Origin: Asaia siamensis
GTDB taxonomy: Bacteria > Pseudomonadota > Alphaproteobacteria > Acetobacterales > Acetobacteraceae
Reading direction: 5' to 3'
DNA length: 64,000 nt
NCBI RefSeq assembly: GCF_014635085.1
Contig: NZ_BMCH01000002.1
Coordinates: forward strand, 62,001 to 126,000
The notes under the pieces were generated by a model. It was not told where the DNA came from, did not search any database, and saw nothing but the letters and a program-made list of their open reading frames with translations. Each line of letters begins with the position of its first letter. Position 1 is the first letter of the stretch. A program made the position numbers and the translations under genes. This document shows positions 1 through 8,901 of the stretch, in pieces.

Positions 1-18
1 GGGTCAGGAGAGTAGACC

Positions 19-456
19 ATGTCCAGAATGATACGTGCTCTGGCGCTCTGCGCCGCCATGATGCCTCTCGCCGCTCAGGCTGCGACGGTAGAAGTGAAGA
101 TGCTGTCTCACGCTGCCAATGGTGGCCGGGGCTTCGAACCCGCCATCGTGCATATCCAGCCCGGCGATACGGTGCATTTCATTGCCAGCGATCCGGGGCA
201 TAACGCCCAGTCCATTACCGGCATGATCCCCGATGGGGCCACCCCGTTTGCCGGTCAGATGGGGCATGATCTCAGCGTGACGTTCTCCAAGCCGGGTCTC
301 TACGGTTATAAATGCCTGCCGCATTATTTCCTGGGCATGGTCGGGATGGTCGTGGTGGACAAGCCGGTGAATGAGGCCGCAGCCAAGGCCGTTTCACAAC
401 CGGGTGCGGCGAAGATCCGCTTTGATCAGCTTTTCGCTCAGCTCGATCACTCCTGA
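19..456 (+). CDS. Pseudoazurin (type 1 blue copper protein)
   Basis: This is a periplasmic electron carrier of 145 residues. Residues 1-21 form a signal peptide ending AQA. The mature protein has the complete type 1 copper site: His61, Cys99, His102 and Met107. The spacings of 38, 3 and 5 residues match known pseudoazurins, and the C-x2-H-x4-M loop is intact. The start is the ATG at 19, behind a GGAG box at about 6-9. The next gene, a cytochrome b561, begins 11 bases after the stop, so the two are probably co-transcribed. Pseudoazurins usually feed nitrite or nitrous oxide reductases, but none is visible here. The redox partner is therefore unknown. Confidence 0.93.
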   Translation: MSRMIRALALCAAMMPLAAQAATVEVKMLSHAANGGRGFEPAIVHIQPGDTVHFIASDPGHNAQSITGMIPDGATPFAGQMGHDLSVTFSKPGLYGYKCLPHYFLGMVGMVVVDKPVNEAAAKAVSQPGAAKIRFDQLFAQLDHS

Positions 457-467
457 GAGCGGATGCC

Positions 468-1055
468 ATGGCCGGGTCTGATACAAGCACAGGGACACAG
501 CGCTATACGCGTGTAGCAAGCCTGCTGCATTGGCTGATTGCCGCTCTTTTTCTAGTACAGATCGGCCTTGGCCTGACGATGGATCACGTGACTCTTGATG
601 ACATGGTCACGTTTTCCTTGTTCCAGACCCATCGGGCTCTGGGCATGATCACCCTGGTTCTGGTGGTGCTGCGGGTGGTCTGGCGTCTGCGTCATAAGCC
701 GCCTGTTCTGCCAGCCTCAGAAACGGTATTGATGCGCCATATCGCCTCGATGACTCATGCTCTGCTCTATGCCGGGCAGATTCTGTCGCCGCTCAGCGGG
801 TGGGCGCTGGCATCAGCTTCATCGCTGGCTCTGCCACTCAGCATGTTCGGTCTGTTTGACTGGCCGCTTCTGCCATTATCGGCGGATGGTCGCTTCGAAG
901 ACCCGCTGCGTCTCGTCCATCACTGGGCCGGGTGGGGTTTTGCCGCCCTCATAGCCCTGCATATCGGTGCTGCCCTCTGGCACGGTGTTGTCATGCGCGA
1001 CGGGCTGGTCTGGAGAATAATCCCCCTTTCCCGCCCCGCGTCCAAACCGCAGTAA
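468..1055 (+). CDS. Cytochrome b561 family protein
   Basis: This 195-residue integral membrane protein belongs to the prokaryotic cytochrome b561 family. It has four hydrophobic helices. His21 lies in the first helix (SLLHWLIAALF) and further histidines sit in the motifs QTHRALG, THALLYAG and LVHHWAGWG. These are suitable for binding two b hemes and passing electrons from quinol. The gene follows the pseudoazurin gene closely, which suggests a quinol to b561 to copper protein route; that is inference. A hairpin with a T-run follows at 1091-1128. Confidence 0.9.
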   Translation: MAGSDTSTGTQRYTRVASLLHWLIAALFLVQIGLGLTMDHVTLDDMVTFSLFQTHRALGMITLVLVVLRVVWRLRHKPPVLPASETVLMRHIASMTHALLYAGQILSPLSGWALASASSLALPLSMFGLFDWPLLPLSADGRFEDPLRLVHHWAGWGFAALIALHIGAALWHGVVMRDGLVWRIIPLSRPASKPQ

Positions 1056-1090
1056 AATCCGTTAAGGCCGGATTTTCCGTCCTGCGGGGC

Positions 1091-1128
1091 GTCCGGACAA
1101 CAGGGATGGTGTCCGGGCCGGTTTTTTT
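1091..1128 (+). terminator. Probable intrinsic terminator of the b561 transcript
   Basis: TCCGGACA pairs with TGTCCGGG (one G-T pair). A short GC tract and seven T follow on the plus strand. It sits about 40 bases after the cytochrome b561 stop. Confidence 0.6.
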
Positions 1129-1158
1129 GAAACCCTCTCCCGAAAAGGAGAGGGTTTC
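1129..1158. other. Perfect 12-bp stem-loop between convergent genes
   Basis: GAAACCCTCTCC and GGAGAGGGTTTC are perfect inverted arms around a 6-base loop. The element lies seven bases beyond the pgm stop codon. On the pgm (minus) strand it is followed by A residues rather than T, so it is not a classical terminator there. It may act in 3'-end processing or stability of either convergent transcript. Confidence 0.55.
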
Positions 1159-1164
1159 ATGTTT

Positions 1165-2811
1165 TCAGGCGTTGAACAGGGCCGAGATAGCGGTCTGGGC
1201 ATCCTGCTGGATCTGTTTCAGATGGGCCTCGCTGACGAAGCTTTCTGCATAGATCTTGTAGACATCTTCCGTGCCTGAGGGGCGGGCTGCAAACCAGCCA
1301 TTATCGGTCGTGACCTTCAGGCCGCCAATAGCGGCGTCATTGCCCGGTGCGCGGGTCAGGGTTGCCGTCACGGCGTCGCCTGCCAGATGCGTCATGGAAA
1401 GCTTTTCCGGGGTGAGCTTCGACAGAATGGCTTTCTGCTCTGCATTCGCAGCCGCATCGATGCGCTGATAGAAAGGCGCCCCCAGTTCGGCGGTCAGGGC
1501 ATGGTAGTGCTCTGCCGGGGTCTTGCCGGTTACGGCGGTGATTTCTGCGGCCAGAAGACCCAGAATCAGACCATCCTTGTCAGTCGACCATACGCCACCG
1601 TCACGACGCAGGAAGGATGCGCCCGCGCTCTCTTCGCCACCGAAACCGAGCGTGCCGTCATACAGCCCGTCGACAAACCATTTGAATCCGACAGGGACTT
1701 CAACCACTTCGCGGCCGATCTTTTTCGCGACGCGGTCGATCAGCGCCGAGCTGACCAGCGTCTTGCCGATCTTCGCGTTCGCTCCCCAGCCCTTGCGCTG
1801 GGTAAAGAGATACCAGATTGCGACGGCGAGATAATGGTTTGGGTTCATCAGCCCGTCGGGGCGCGAGACGATACCGTGACGATCGGCATCCGTATCGGTG
1901 GCGAAGGCGACATCGAATTGCGAGCCCATGCCAATCAGACGGGCCATGGCATAGGGTGAGGAACAGTCCATACGGATCTGCCCGTCCCAGTCTGCGGTCA
2001 TGAACCCGAATGCCGGATCGAGCTCCATGCTGACGATCGTGGCCTTGAGGTCGTAACGCGCGATGATGGCAGGCCAGTAATCCAGCGCCGCGCCACCCAG
2101 CGGATCGATACCGATGCGGATGGTCGAATTGCGGATGGCCTCCATGTCGATGACCGCGCCCAGATCATCGACATAAGGCGTGATGAAATCATGGCCGCGT
2201 ACACAATCGGCCTTGCGGGCCTCTTCGTAAGGCAGACGATGCACGTCCTTGAGACCGGCAGTCAGAAAGGCATTGGCCTGATCCTGAATGACCTTGGTGA
2301 TGTCGGTATCAGCCGGACCACCATGGGGCGGGTTGTATTTGAAGCCGCCATCGACCGGCGGGTTGTGCGAAGGCGTAATCACCACGCCATCGGCCAGCCC
2401 CTCGCTGCGTCCCTTGTTGTAGGTCAGGATGGCATGGGAAACGACCGGGGTAGGGGTGAAGCGGCTGTTGCAGTCGATACGCACTTCGACGCCATGGGCG
2501 GCGAATACTTCGATGGCCGAACGCTGTGCCGGGTCTGACAGGGCATGGGAGTCGATGCCGATGAAAAGCGGCCCCGTAATTCCCTTGTCCTTGCGATAGC
2601 GGCAGATCGCTTCTGAGATGGCGAGGATATGGTTCTCGTTGAAGCTCGTATGCAGTGACGACCCGCGATGACCGGAGGTGCCGAATGACACGCGTTGGCC
2701 CGCAATCGCCGGGTCTGGCTTGCGATTGTAATAGGCCCCGATGAGTGCCGGTATGTCGGCGAGGGCGGAGGGATCCAGCGTCTTGCCGGCGAGGGGGCTG
2801 ACAGCAGTCAT
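1165..2811 (-). CDS. pgm: Phosphoglucomutase (alpha-D-glucose phosphate specific)
   Basis: This cytoplasmic enzyme interconverts glucose 1-phosphate and glucose 6-phosphate, supplying precursors for UDP-glucose, exopolysaccharide and glycogen. At 548 residues it matches E. coli Pgm (546). Visible motifs are TSGHRGSS at residues 45-52, the catalytic phosphoserine loop ITPSHNPP with Ser148, the metal loop DTDADRHG, the sugar-specificity motif GGEESAGASF, and the phosphate-binding RPSGTED near the C-terminus. It stands alone on the minus strand, convergent with cytochrome b561 and divergent from the gluconolactonase-like gene. I see nothing unusual in the reading frame. Confidence 0.97.
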   Translation of the reverse strand: MTAVSPLAGKTLDPSALADIPALIGAYYNRKPDPAIAGQRVSFGTSGHRGSSLHTSFNENHILAISEAICRYRKDKGITGPLFIGIDSHALSDPAQRSAIEVFAAHGVEVRIDCNSRFTPTPVVSHAILTYNKGRSEGLADGVVITPSHNPPVDGGFKYNPPHGGPADTDITKVIQDQANAFLTAGLKDVHRLPYEEARKADCVRGHDFITPYVDDLGAVIDMEAIRNSTIRIGIDPLGGAALDYWPAIIARYDLKATIVSMELDPAFGFMTADWDGQIRMDCSSPYAMARLIGMGSQFDVAFATDTDADRHGIVSRPDGLMNPNHYLAVAIWYLFTQRKGWGANAKIGKTLVSSALIDRVAKKIGREVVEVPVGFKWFVDGLYDGTLGFGGEESAGASFLRRDGGVWSTDKDGLILGLLAAEITAVTGKTPAEHYHALTAELGAPFYQRIDAAANAEQKAILSKLTPEKLSMTHLAGDAVTATLTRAPGNDAAIGGLKVTTDNGWFAARPSGTEDVYKIYAESFVSEAHLKQIQQDAQTAISALFNA

Positions 2812-3056
2812 GAGTCTTCGGGTCCTTGATCTTGCAGGCGGTCCTGATGGCGCAAGGTGACACCGCCCGATGGCGCCGAGTCAATGCGTCGGAATACTTT
2901 CATGAACACATCACATGGCCGTTATGCGGCATGGAAGTGACGGCCCGGCTCATAATCCCGGGCTGACAATAACTTGATACAAAACTCATCTCGTCCGGAT
3001 TACGGTGCCAGACGTTCCCGCCGCGACAGCAGGAACCGTAACGCTCACAGGATCAC

Positions 3057-4247
3057 ATGATGGAACTCAAGATGCCCCTCGCCCGCAGAGGGTTTCTGAC
3101 AACGGCTCTGGGCGGCGCTGTCTGCGCTGCCCTGCCGGCCCGTGCCGCGACAGAGGCAACGGCAACACCGCCCAACGTGATCAGCCAACCGCCCCGCCAA
3201 TGGGGTGCTGCTGCGGGACCGGCCTATTTTCCTGACCCCGATGTGATCGCGCTCGATCCGTCTTTCAGCAATCTGACCTATTTCGCTGCTCCCATCCGTC
3301 GGATCTACGACAAGGGTGACTGGACGGAAGGCCCCGCCTGGAGCAGCGAAGGGCGTTATCTGGTTTTCAGCGACGTCGTTCAGTCGAAGGCGCTGCGTTA
3401 TATCTGGGAAACGGGCGAGGTGACGGAGTTCCGTCCGGACAGTTATGCCGCCAACGGCAATTGTTTCGATTTCCAGGGCCGTCTGATCACTTGTGAGGAT
3501 TTTTTCCGTCGGCTCGTTCGCTTCGAGCATGATGGCAGTGTGACGGTGCTTGCCGACAAGTTCAAAGGCAAGGGGCTGAATTCACCCAATGACGTTGTGC
3601 CGCATCCGGATGGCAGCATCTGGTTTACCGATCCGGGTTACGGGACCAACATCTCGGAAGGCCATGCGGACGAGCCGGGCGGTCCGACCAATCCCGATGG
3701 CAAGATCCGCTGGAAGATCGGAAGGGAGCTGATTGGCGAGATTGGTGGCGTGAGACGCCAGCAGGACCACGTGTTCCGTCTCGCCCCCGATGGCACGCTC
3801 AAGGCCGTGTTGATGGAAAAAGACGTGACCTGCCCCAATGGTCTCGCTTTCTCGCCCGACTACAAGAAGCTCTATATTGCCTCGACCCCTGCCGGGCCCG
3901 GTCAGAAGAAGGGCGGCGACCAGGCTATTCATGTGTTCGACGTGCAGGGCGACAGCCTGACCAACGGGCGCGTCTTTGCAGATATGCGCTTTCATGGCGC
4001 CCAGATGAATCCTGACGGATTCCGGGCCGATGTGTTCGGCAATCTGTGGTGCGGTGTGACAGGCCCGCTCGGCTTGTGTGGTGTGTTCGTATTTAGCCCG
4101 CAAGGCGTTCTGCTCGGGCGTATCCGTCTGCCGCAGGGGTGCTCGAACCTGACATTTGCGGGGCCAAAGCGCGACCATATCGTGATGTGCGCAGGCAGCG
4201 CCCTTTATATGCTTCAGGTCGGTGTGCAGGGCGCGGCATCTTCCTGA
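3057..4247 (+). CDS. Tat-exported SMP-30/gluconolactonase family protein
   Basis: This 396-residue protein begins with a twin-arginine type signal (ARRGFLTTALGG, then a hydrophobic stretch ending PARAA at about residue 31), so it is probably folded before export to the periplasm. The rest fits the six-bladed SMP-30/gluconolactonase propeller, including LNSPNDVVPHPDGSIWFTDPGYG-like metal-site sequence and DVTCPNGLAFSPD. In acetic acid bacteria such enzymes hydrolyse glucono-1,5-lactone made by membrane dehydrogenases. That substrate is inferred. Two adjacent ATG codons (3057, 3060) are possible starts. A strong hairpin follows at 4282-4307. Confidence 0.88.
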   Translation: MMELKMPLARRGFLTTALGGAVCAALPARAATEATATPPNVISQPPRQWGAAAGPAYFPDPDVIALDPSFSNLTYFAAPIRRIYDKGDWTEGPAWSSEGRYLVFSDVVQSKALRYIWETGEVTEFRPDSYAANGNCFDFQGRLITCEDFFRRLVRFEHDGSVTVLADKFKGKGLNSPNDVVPHPDGSIWFTDPGYGTNISEGHADEPGGPTNPDGKIRWKIGRELIGEIGGVRRQQDHVFRLAPDGTLKAVLMEKDVTCPNGLAFSPDYKKLYIASTPAGPGQKKGGDQAIHVFDVQGDSLTNGRVFADMRFHGAQMNPDGFRADVFGNLWCGVTGPLGLCGVFVFSPQGVLLGRIRLPQGCSNLTFAGPKRDHIVMCAGSALYMLQVGVQGAASS

Positions 4248-4281
4248 CGCCCAGGAAACTTAGCACCAGTCTGGTCTGATC

Positions 4282-4307
4282 AATCGCGGCCTTCACAGGT
4301 CGCGATT
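4282..4307 (+). terminator. Strong hairpin after the gluconolactonase gene
   Basis: AATCGCGGCC pairs with GGTCGCGATT (one G-T pair) around a 6-base loop, followed by GTCGTTTGT. The T tract is weak, so this may be a weak intrinsic terminator or a stability element. Confidence 0.5.
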
Positions 4308-4638
4308 GTCGTTTGTAGGCCAGACTTTGCCCAAACCTACACCCACGCCGGTAGCGCGGGGAGCGAGCCGCGCCCCCTGACGCTGGATCTCCCTGAGGCA
4401 GAGCCTTGACCCGGCGTGGATGGAGTAACCGGGGAGCTGCCCCGTTTCTGAACCGCCTGATCCAGCATGGTGCGTGCAAATCAAAAAGGCAGATTTGAGG
4501 TTGCCCGTGCAGGGGCGCCGAAGGAACCCGGCAGGCGATGAGACGCTCGTGTCCCTTGATGAAACCGTGCCATAATGGTTGCCCTGTCCCAAGTTTGCGG
4601 GGGGCGACGTGCTCCCTCAAGGCTGCTAAACGATTCTC
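4308..4638. other. Gene-free stretch with several nested hairpins
   Basis: No credible coding sequence occupies this stretch. Several exact inverted repeats are visible: TGTAGG 4314-4319 with CCTACA 4336-4341; CCACGCCGG 4343-4351 with CCGGCGTGG 4411-4419; inside that, GCGCGG 4354-4359 with CCGCGC 4368-4373; and CGGGG 4430-4434 with CCCCG 4440-4444. It is either a structured long leader of the downstream PBP1A gene or an independent RNA. It does not carry the signature sequences I know for RNase P RNA, SRP RNA or tmRNA. Confidence 0.45.
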
Positions 4639-7365
4639 ATGATCCGAGCCTCTACTGCCCTCTCATCCGACACGTTCTCATCCCTGTGGCTTTCCACTGC
4701 GACCGGTGGTGGCACTTCAGCGACTGCGCCAATGGTCGGACGGCGCGGCGGTGGGCGCAACGGGCCGCCGCGCGGACCACGCTTCCGTCGCTGGCGTCAG
4801 GGTCTGGCCATTGCGGTCGGCGTCATGCTGGTCGGTGTGGCCGGGTCGGGGCTTTTTGTCTGGCATCAGTATGAGCAGATCGCTTCCGACCTGCCGAGTG
4901 TCGACACGCTCAAGACCTATCAGCCGCCCACGGTCAGCCGGATCTATACGTCTGATGACCGGATCATGGCCGAGCTTGCCGCCGAGCGCCGGATCTATAT
5001 TCCGATCAACGCCATTCCCGAGCGCGTGAAGAACGCCTTCATCGCGCCGGAAGACCAGAATTTCTATACCCATGCCGGGCTTGATCCACTGGCGATCCTG
5101 CGTGCCGAGCTGACCAACCTGACGCATCGCAGCAAGCGTGCCCTGGGGGCCTCGACCATCACGCAGCAGGTGGCGCGCAACATGCTGCTTAACAGCAATG
5201 CGCGTACCCTCGAGCGCAAGGAGAAAGAGGCACTCCTCGCCCTGCGTATCGAGCAGACGCTCAGCAAGGACAAGATTCTCGAGATCTACCTCAACGGTAT
5301 CTATCTCGGTAACGGCGCCTATGGTGTTGCGGCAGCAGCGCAGACCTATTTCAACAAGCCGCTCGACCAGCTGACCGATGCCGAAGCGGCCTTTCTGGGG
5401 GCGCTGCCGAAATCGCCCGCAAACTACAATCCCTATCGCCATCCCGAGCGAGCCATCGAACGCCGCAACTGGGTGCTCGACCGGATGGCAGAAATTCATG
5501 CCATCACGCGAGAGGCCGCAGAGGCCGGGCAGAAAGAGCCGCTCATCCCGCATGATGCGGTGCGTTTTGGCCCTCTGCCCAATGCCGAGTGGTTCGGCAG
5601 CGAAGTCCGTCGCCAGCTCATAGACCGCTACGGTCCTGACCGGGCCATGCAGGGCGGGCTTGAGGTGCATACCAGCCTCGACCGCAAACTTCAGGATGCG
5701 GCAACGCTCAGCCTGCGGCAGGGCCTCATGGACTATGACCGCAGCCATAGTCGCTGGCGCGGTCCGGTCACGAAGCTGCATGATCCGGGTGCCATTGCAG
5801 GCTGGGCCACGGCGCTTAAAGATATCACGCCTCCTGCTGGCATGATCGACCAGTGGCGCCTGGCTGTGGTCCTCAACCCCGCCCAGGGCCGTGTGGGCTG
5901 GCTTTCGCATGGCGAGGCAAAGGAAGGACAGGTCCTGCCGAAGGATCTTGGCTGGATGCGTAGTGGTGGCGCTCTGGCGGCTGGCGATGTGATCATGATC
6001 GAGCCGCAGGCTGAACCGGGCCGTGTCGCGGTGCGTCAGGTGCCAAAAGTCGAGGGCGCTCTCGTCAGTCTCGATGCACGCACAGGGCGTGTTCTGGCCA
6101 TGGTGGGCGGCTGGTCATTCAAGGAGTCGCAGTTCAACCGTGCAACGCAGGCACTGCGTCAGCCAGGTTCATCCTTCAAGCCCTTCGTCTATCTTGATGC
6201 GATGGAGCAGGGGATTCCGCCGTCGGAGAAATTCGACGATGCCCCTGTCTCCTATGGCGACTGGCACCCGAAGAACTACGAAGAGGATAACTGGGGCCCG
6301 ACCACGCTGCATGACGCACTGCGTGAAAGCCGCAACCTCGTTACCATTCGTCTTGCCGCCCATCTGGGTATGAAATCCGTGGCTGACATGGCCATCTCCA
6401 TCGGTCTTGTCGACCAGATGCCGCATGTGCTGCCAGCAGCGCTCGGCGCGGTCGAGACCACGGTGCTGCGTGAAGCAGGGGCCTATGCGACCATCGCCAA
6501 TGGCGGCAAGCTTGTCACGCCGTCGCTGATCGATGCCGTGCTCGACCGGGACGGCACCGTGCTCTGGAAACCCGAGGGCGTGTCTCTTGGCACCACCATG
6601 CAGGCACCCAACCAGACAGCTGTCATTGCCCCCGCCCTTCCGGCCACGCCCGATACCGGTGTGCCGCCGGCAACGCCGCCGGTTGCGCCTGTGCAGCCGG
6701 CTGTGACCCAGCCCGTGGCAGGCAGCGTGGAAGTGCCGCATCTGCAGGACAACCGGCGTCAGGTCGCAAGCGCTGCGAGCACCTATCAGATCACGGCAAT
6801 GATGCAGGATGTCATCAAGCGTGGCACCGGCACGATTGCAGGACAGGGCATCACGCGCGAGATCGCGGGCAAGACCGGCACCAGCCAGGATTTCCGCGAT
6901 GCCTGGTTTGCCGGTTTTACGCCCGATATCGTCACCATCGTCTGGGTCGGGTTCGACACACCGCAATCCCTCGGCAAGAGCGAGACCGGCGGGCGCATCG
7001 CCGGTCCGATCTGGAACCGCTTCATGAAGGTCGCGCTCGAAGGGCGGCCCGAACTCAAATTCCGTGTGCCCGAAGGCGTGACACTGGCCCGCTACGACAC
7101 GGGTCGCCTCATGGCGGTCGACGGGTTCAAGGCCGATCAGGTGCCAGGCATGAGCATCGCTCTGCACGGCTTCGGTGCCGGTACCGAGGCGCTGACAGCT
7201 GCCGATACAGGGACCGATCTGTACGATACGGAAACCGATATGGCCGGGGCAGCCAGTCAGGCGGGTCTGAGCGACCCCAATGGCGAGAATTCGGGCGCCC
7301 CCAAGAAACTTCAGGCCCCCAATGCGCAACCTCCGGGTGACATCGGCATGGGCGGGCTTTATTGA
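4639..7365 (+). CDS. mrcA: Penicillin-binding protein 1A (class A, bifunctional)
   Basis: This inner-membrane protein polymerises and cross-links peptidoglycan. It has 908 residues from the ATG at 4639; the ATG at 4732 (removing 31 residues) is equally possible, as neither has a clear ribosome site. A basic cytoplasmic tail leads into one membrane helix at about 56-75. The GT51 transglycosylase domain carries EDQNFYTHAG with catalytic Glu138. The transpeptidase domain has SSFK (nucleophile Ser511), SRN, and KTGT at 745-748. A Pro/Ala/Val-rich insert lies before the KTGT motif, and the acidic tail has low complexity. prfB follows at 30 bases, a pairing common in alphaproteobacteria. Confidence 0.95.
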   Translation: MIRASTALSSDTFSSLWLSTATGGGTSATAPMVGRRGGGRNGPPRGPRFRRWRQGLAIAVGVMLVGVAGSGLFVWHQYEQIASDLPSVDTLKTYQPPTVSRIYTSDDRIMAELAAERRIYIPINAIPERVKNAFIAPEDQNFYTHAGLDPLAILRAELTNLTHRSKRALGASTITQQVARNMLLNSNARTLERKEKEALLALRIEQTLSKDKILEIYLNGIYLGNGAYGVAAAAQTYFNKPLDQLTDAEAAFLGALPKSPANYNPYRHPERAIERRNWVLDRMAEIHAITREAAEAGQKEPLIPHDAVRFGPLPNAEWFGSEVRRQLIDRYGPDRAMQGGLEVHTSLDRKLQDAATLSLRQGLMDYDRSHSRWRGPVTKLHDPGAIAGWATALKDITPPAGMIDQWRLAVVLNPAQGRVGWLSHGEAKEGQVLPKDLGWMRSGGALAAGDVIMIEPQAEPGRVAVRQVPKVEGALVSLDARTGRVLAMVGGWSFKESQFNRATQALRQPGSSFKPFVYLDAMEQGIPPSEKFDDAPVSYGDWHPKNYEEDNWGPTTLHDALRESRNLVTIRLAAHLGMKSVADMAISIGLVDQMPHVLPAALGAVETTVLREAGAYATIANGGKLVTPSLIDAVLDRDGTVLWKPEGVSLGTTMQAPNQTAVIAPALPATPDTGVPPATPPVAPVQPAVTQPVAGSVEVPHLQDNRRQVASAASTYQITAMMQDVIKRGTGTIAGQGITREIAGKTGTSQDFRDAWFAGFTPDIVTIVWVGFDTPQSLGKSETGGRIAGPIWNRFMKVALEGRPELKFRVPEGVTLARYDTGRLMAVDGFKADQVPGMSIALHGFGAGTEALTAADTGTDLYDTETDMAGAASQAGLSDPNGENSGAPKKLQAPNAQPPGDIGMGGLY

Positions 7366-7394
7366 GGCACAAACCTTTTCTGGGAGCATGAACA

Positions 7395-8526
7395 ATGTCG
7401 GCCGAAACCGAGGCCCTATCGGAGCAGATCAAGCAGTCGGTGGCACTGCTGAGGAGGCATCTTTGACTGGGATGCAGCACAGACACGACTCGCGGAACTC
7501 AATCACCGCGTAGAAGACCCCGACCTCTGGAACGATGCCGACGCTGCACAGAAGCTGATGCGTGAACGCACGCTTCTGGCGACGCAGATCGAAGGCGTCG
7601 AGAAGATCGAACGCGACACCGTCGATATGCTCGAACTCGTCGAACTGGCCGAGGAAGAGCAGGATCAGGACACCGTGGCCGAAGCCGTGGCAACCCTGCG
7701 CAAGCTGGCCGAGCAGGCCAATGCCCGTCAGATCGAGAGCCTGCTCTCGGGCGAGGCGGACAGCAATGACTGCTATATCGAGGTCAATGCAGGCGCTGGC
7801 GGCACGGAGGCCCAGGACTGGGCCGAGATGATGCTGCGCATGTACACCCGCTGGGCAGAGCAGCGCGGCTACAAGGTGACGGTCATGGAAACCAGCGAAG
7901 GCGAACAGGCGGGCATCAAATCCGCCACGCTGCTGGTGACGGGTGCCAATGCCTATGGCTGGCTCAAGACAGAGGCCGGTGTGCATCGCCTGGTGCGCAT
8001 CTCGCCCTTCGATGCGGCAGCGCGTCGTCAGACGTCGTTTGCCTCTGTCTGGGTCTATCCGGTGGTGGATGACACGATCGAGATCGAGGTCAATGACAGC
8101 GATCTGAAGGTCGATACCTTCCGCGCTTCCGGCGCCGGTGGGCAGCACGTCAACAAGACCGATTCGGCGATTCGCATCACCCATATCCCGACGGGAATTG
8201 TGGTGGCGTGTCAGACAGACCGGTCGCAGCATCGCAACCGTGCCACAGCCATGCAGATGCTGAAGGCCCGCATGTATGAAGCAGAGCTTCAGAAGCGCGA
8301 GGCGGCGGCGGCGCAGACCGAGGCGGCCAAGACCGATATCGGCTGGGGGCACCAGATTCGCTCATACGTTCTGGCACCGTATCAGTTGGTGAAGGATCTG
8401 CGCACAGGCGTGGAAAAGGGTAATCCAGACGCAGTTCTGGATGGAGCGCTGGACGATTTCATGTCTGCTGCTCTGGCACAGCGCGTGGGTGCAACGCGCT
8501 CGGAAGCAAGCGCCACAGCTCAATAA
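7395..8526 (+). CDS. prfB: Peptide chain release factor 2, with programmed +1 frameshift
   Basis: RF2 releases peptides at UGA and UAA codons. The gene is read in two frames. Frame one runs from the ATG at 7395 for 23 codons to CTT TGA (7461-7466). A +1 shift at CTT then continues with GAC at 7465 to the stop at 8524-8526, giving about 376 residues. The shift site has AGGAGG (7452-7457) three bases before CTT and TGA followed by C, the same layout as the E. coli prfB site. The second part carries the SPF anticodon-mimic tripeptide (VRISPFDAAARR) and the GGQ motif (SGAGGQHVNKT). The in-frame stop is therefore autoregulatory, not a mutation. A terminator follows. Confidence 0.96.
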
Positions 8527-8542
8527 GCTGGGCTATGGAGGA

Positions 8543-8586
8543 GGGGCTGAATCTCTTGCTACGCAAGACTTTCAGCCCCTTTTTTC
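8543..8586 (+). terminator. Intrinsic terminator of prfB
   Basis: GGGGCTGAA at 8543-8551 pairs perfectly with TTCAGCCCC at 8571-8579, followed by six T. Confidence 0.85.
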
Positions 8587-8901
8587 GTCTTTCATAAATA
8601 TTACTCTTGCAGTGAATTAATGTTCCGTTTCACTGTGTCTCAAAGTGTCGTGTCGCTGGTATGCAAACCAACGCGCTCCGGGAAAACGGCACGAACGAAA
8701 CGAAACTGACTTGACAGCAGTGCCTTACCTTTGCCCAATTTGCACGGGAGCCATGCGTCAGAAGCATGGTAAACATTTCGGGATGTGTCGGCCAAACTGA
8801 CGCTTGACCGGAACGCAAGTCGCATGGGGCGGTTGCGATAATTTCAAGTCGGTCCGCCCCTCTCGCAAGAGAGGTGTGGGGCACAGGACAGAGGGTTTGG
8901 A
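8587..8901 (+). promoter_or_regulatory. Gene-free upstream region of the tonB cluster
   Basis: No coding sequence is supported here. A dyad CAGTGAA (8610-8616) / TTCACTG (8629-8635) and a second dyad CCATGC (8751-8756) / GCATGG (8764-8769) look operator-like. A TTGACA hexamer at 8711-8716 could be a -35 box, but the best -10 at the right distance (around 8734-8740) is poor. The region probably holds the tonB promoter and its control sites; which regulator binds cannot be told from the sequence. Confidence 0.45.

Noticed and set aside
4425-4475. Partial resemblance to a cobalamin riboswitch core (CCGGGGAGCTGCCCCGTTTCTGAA-like spacing)
   Set aside because: The GGGAA/GGTG-side and the GCCACTG and AGACCTGCC-type boxes are missing, and PBP1A is not a cobalamin-linked gene.
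4594-4620. GGGGGGCGACGTG stretch resembling the tmRNA 5' end
   Set aside because: No tRNA-like T-loop or resume codon frame lies nearby, and alphaproteobacterial tmRNA is split; the resemblance is too short.
6169-7395. Minus-strand frame opposite the 3' half of the PBP1A gene
   Set aside because: No conserved domain; the plus strand has the transpeptidase motifs SSFK, SRN and KTGT.
7461-7466. In-frame TGA in prfB read as a pseudogene mutation
   Set aside because: The AGGAGG, CTT and TGA C arrangement is the known programmed frameshift site.
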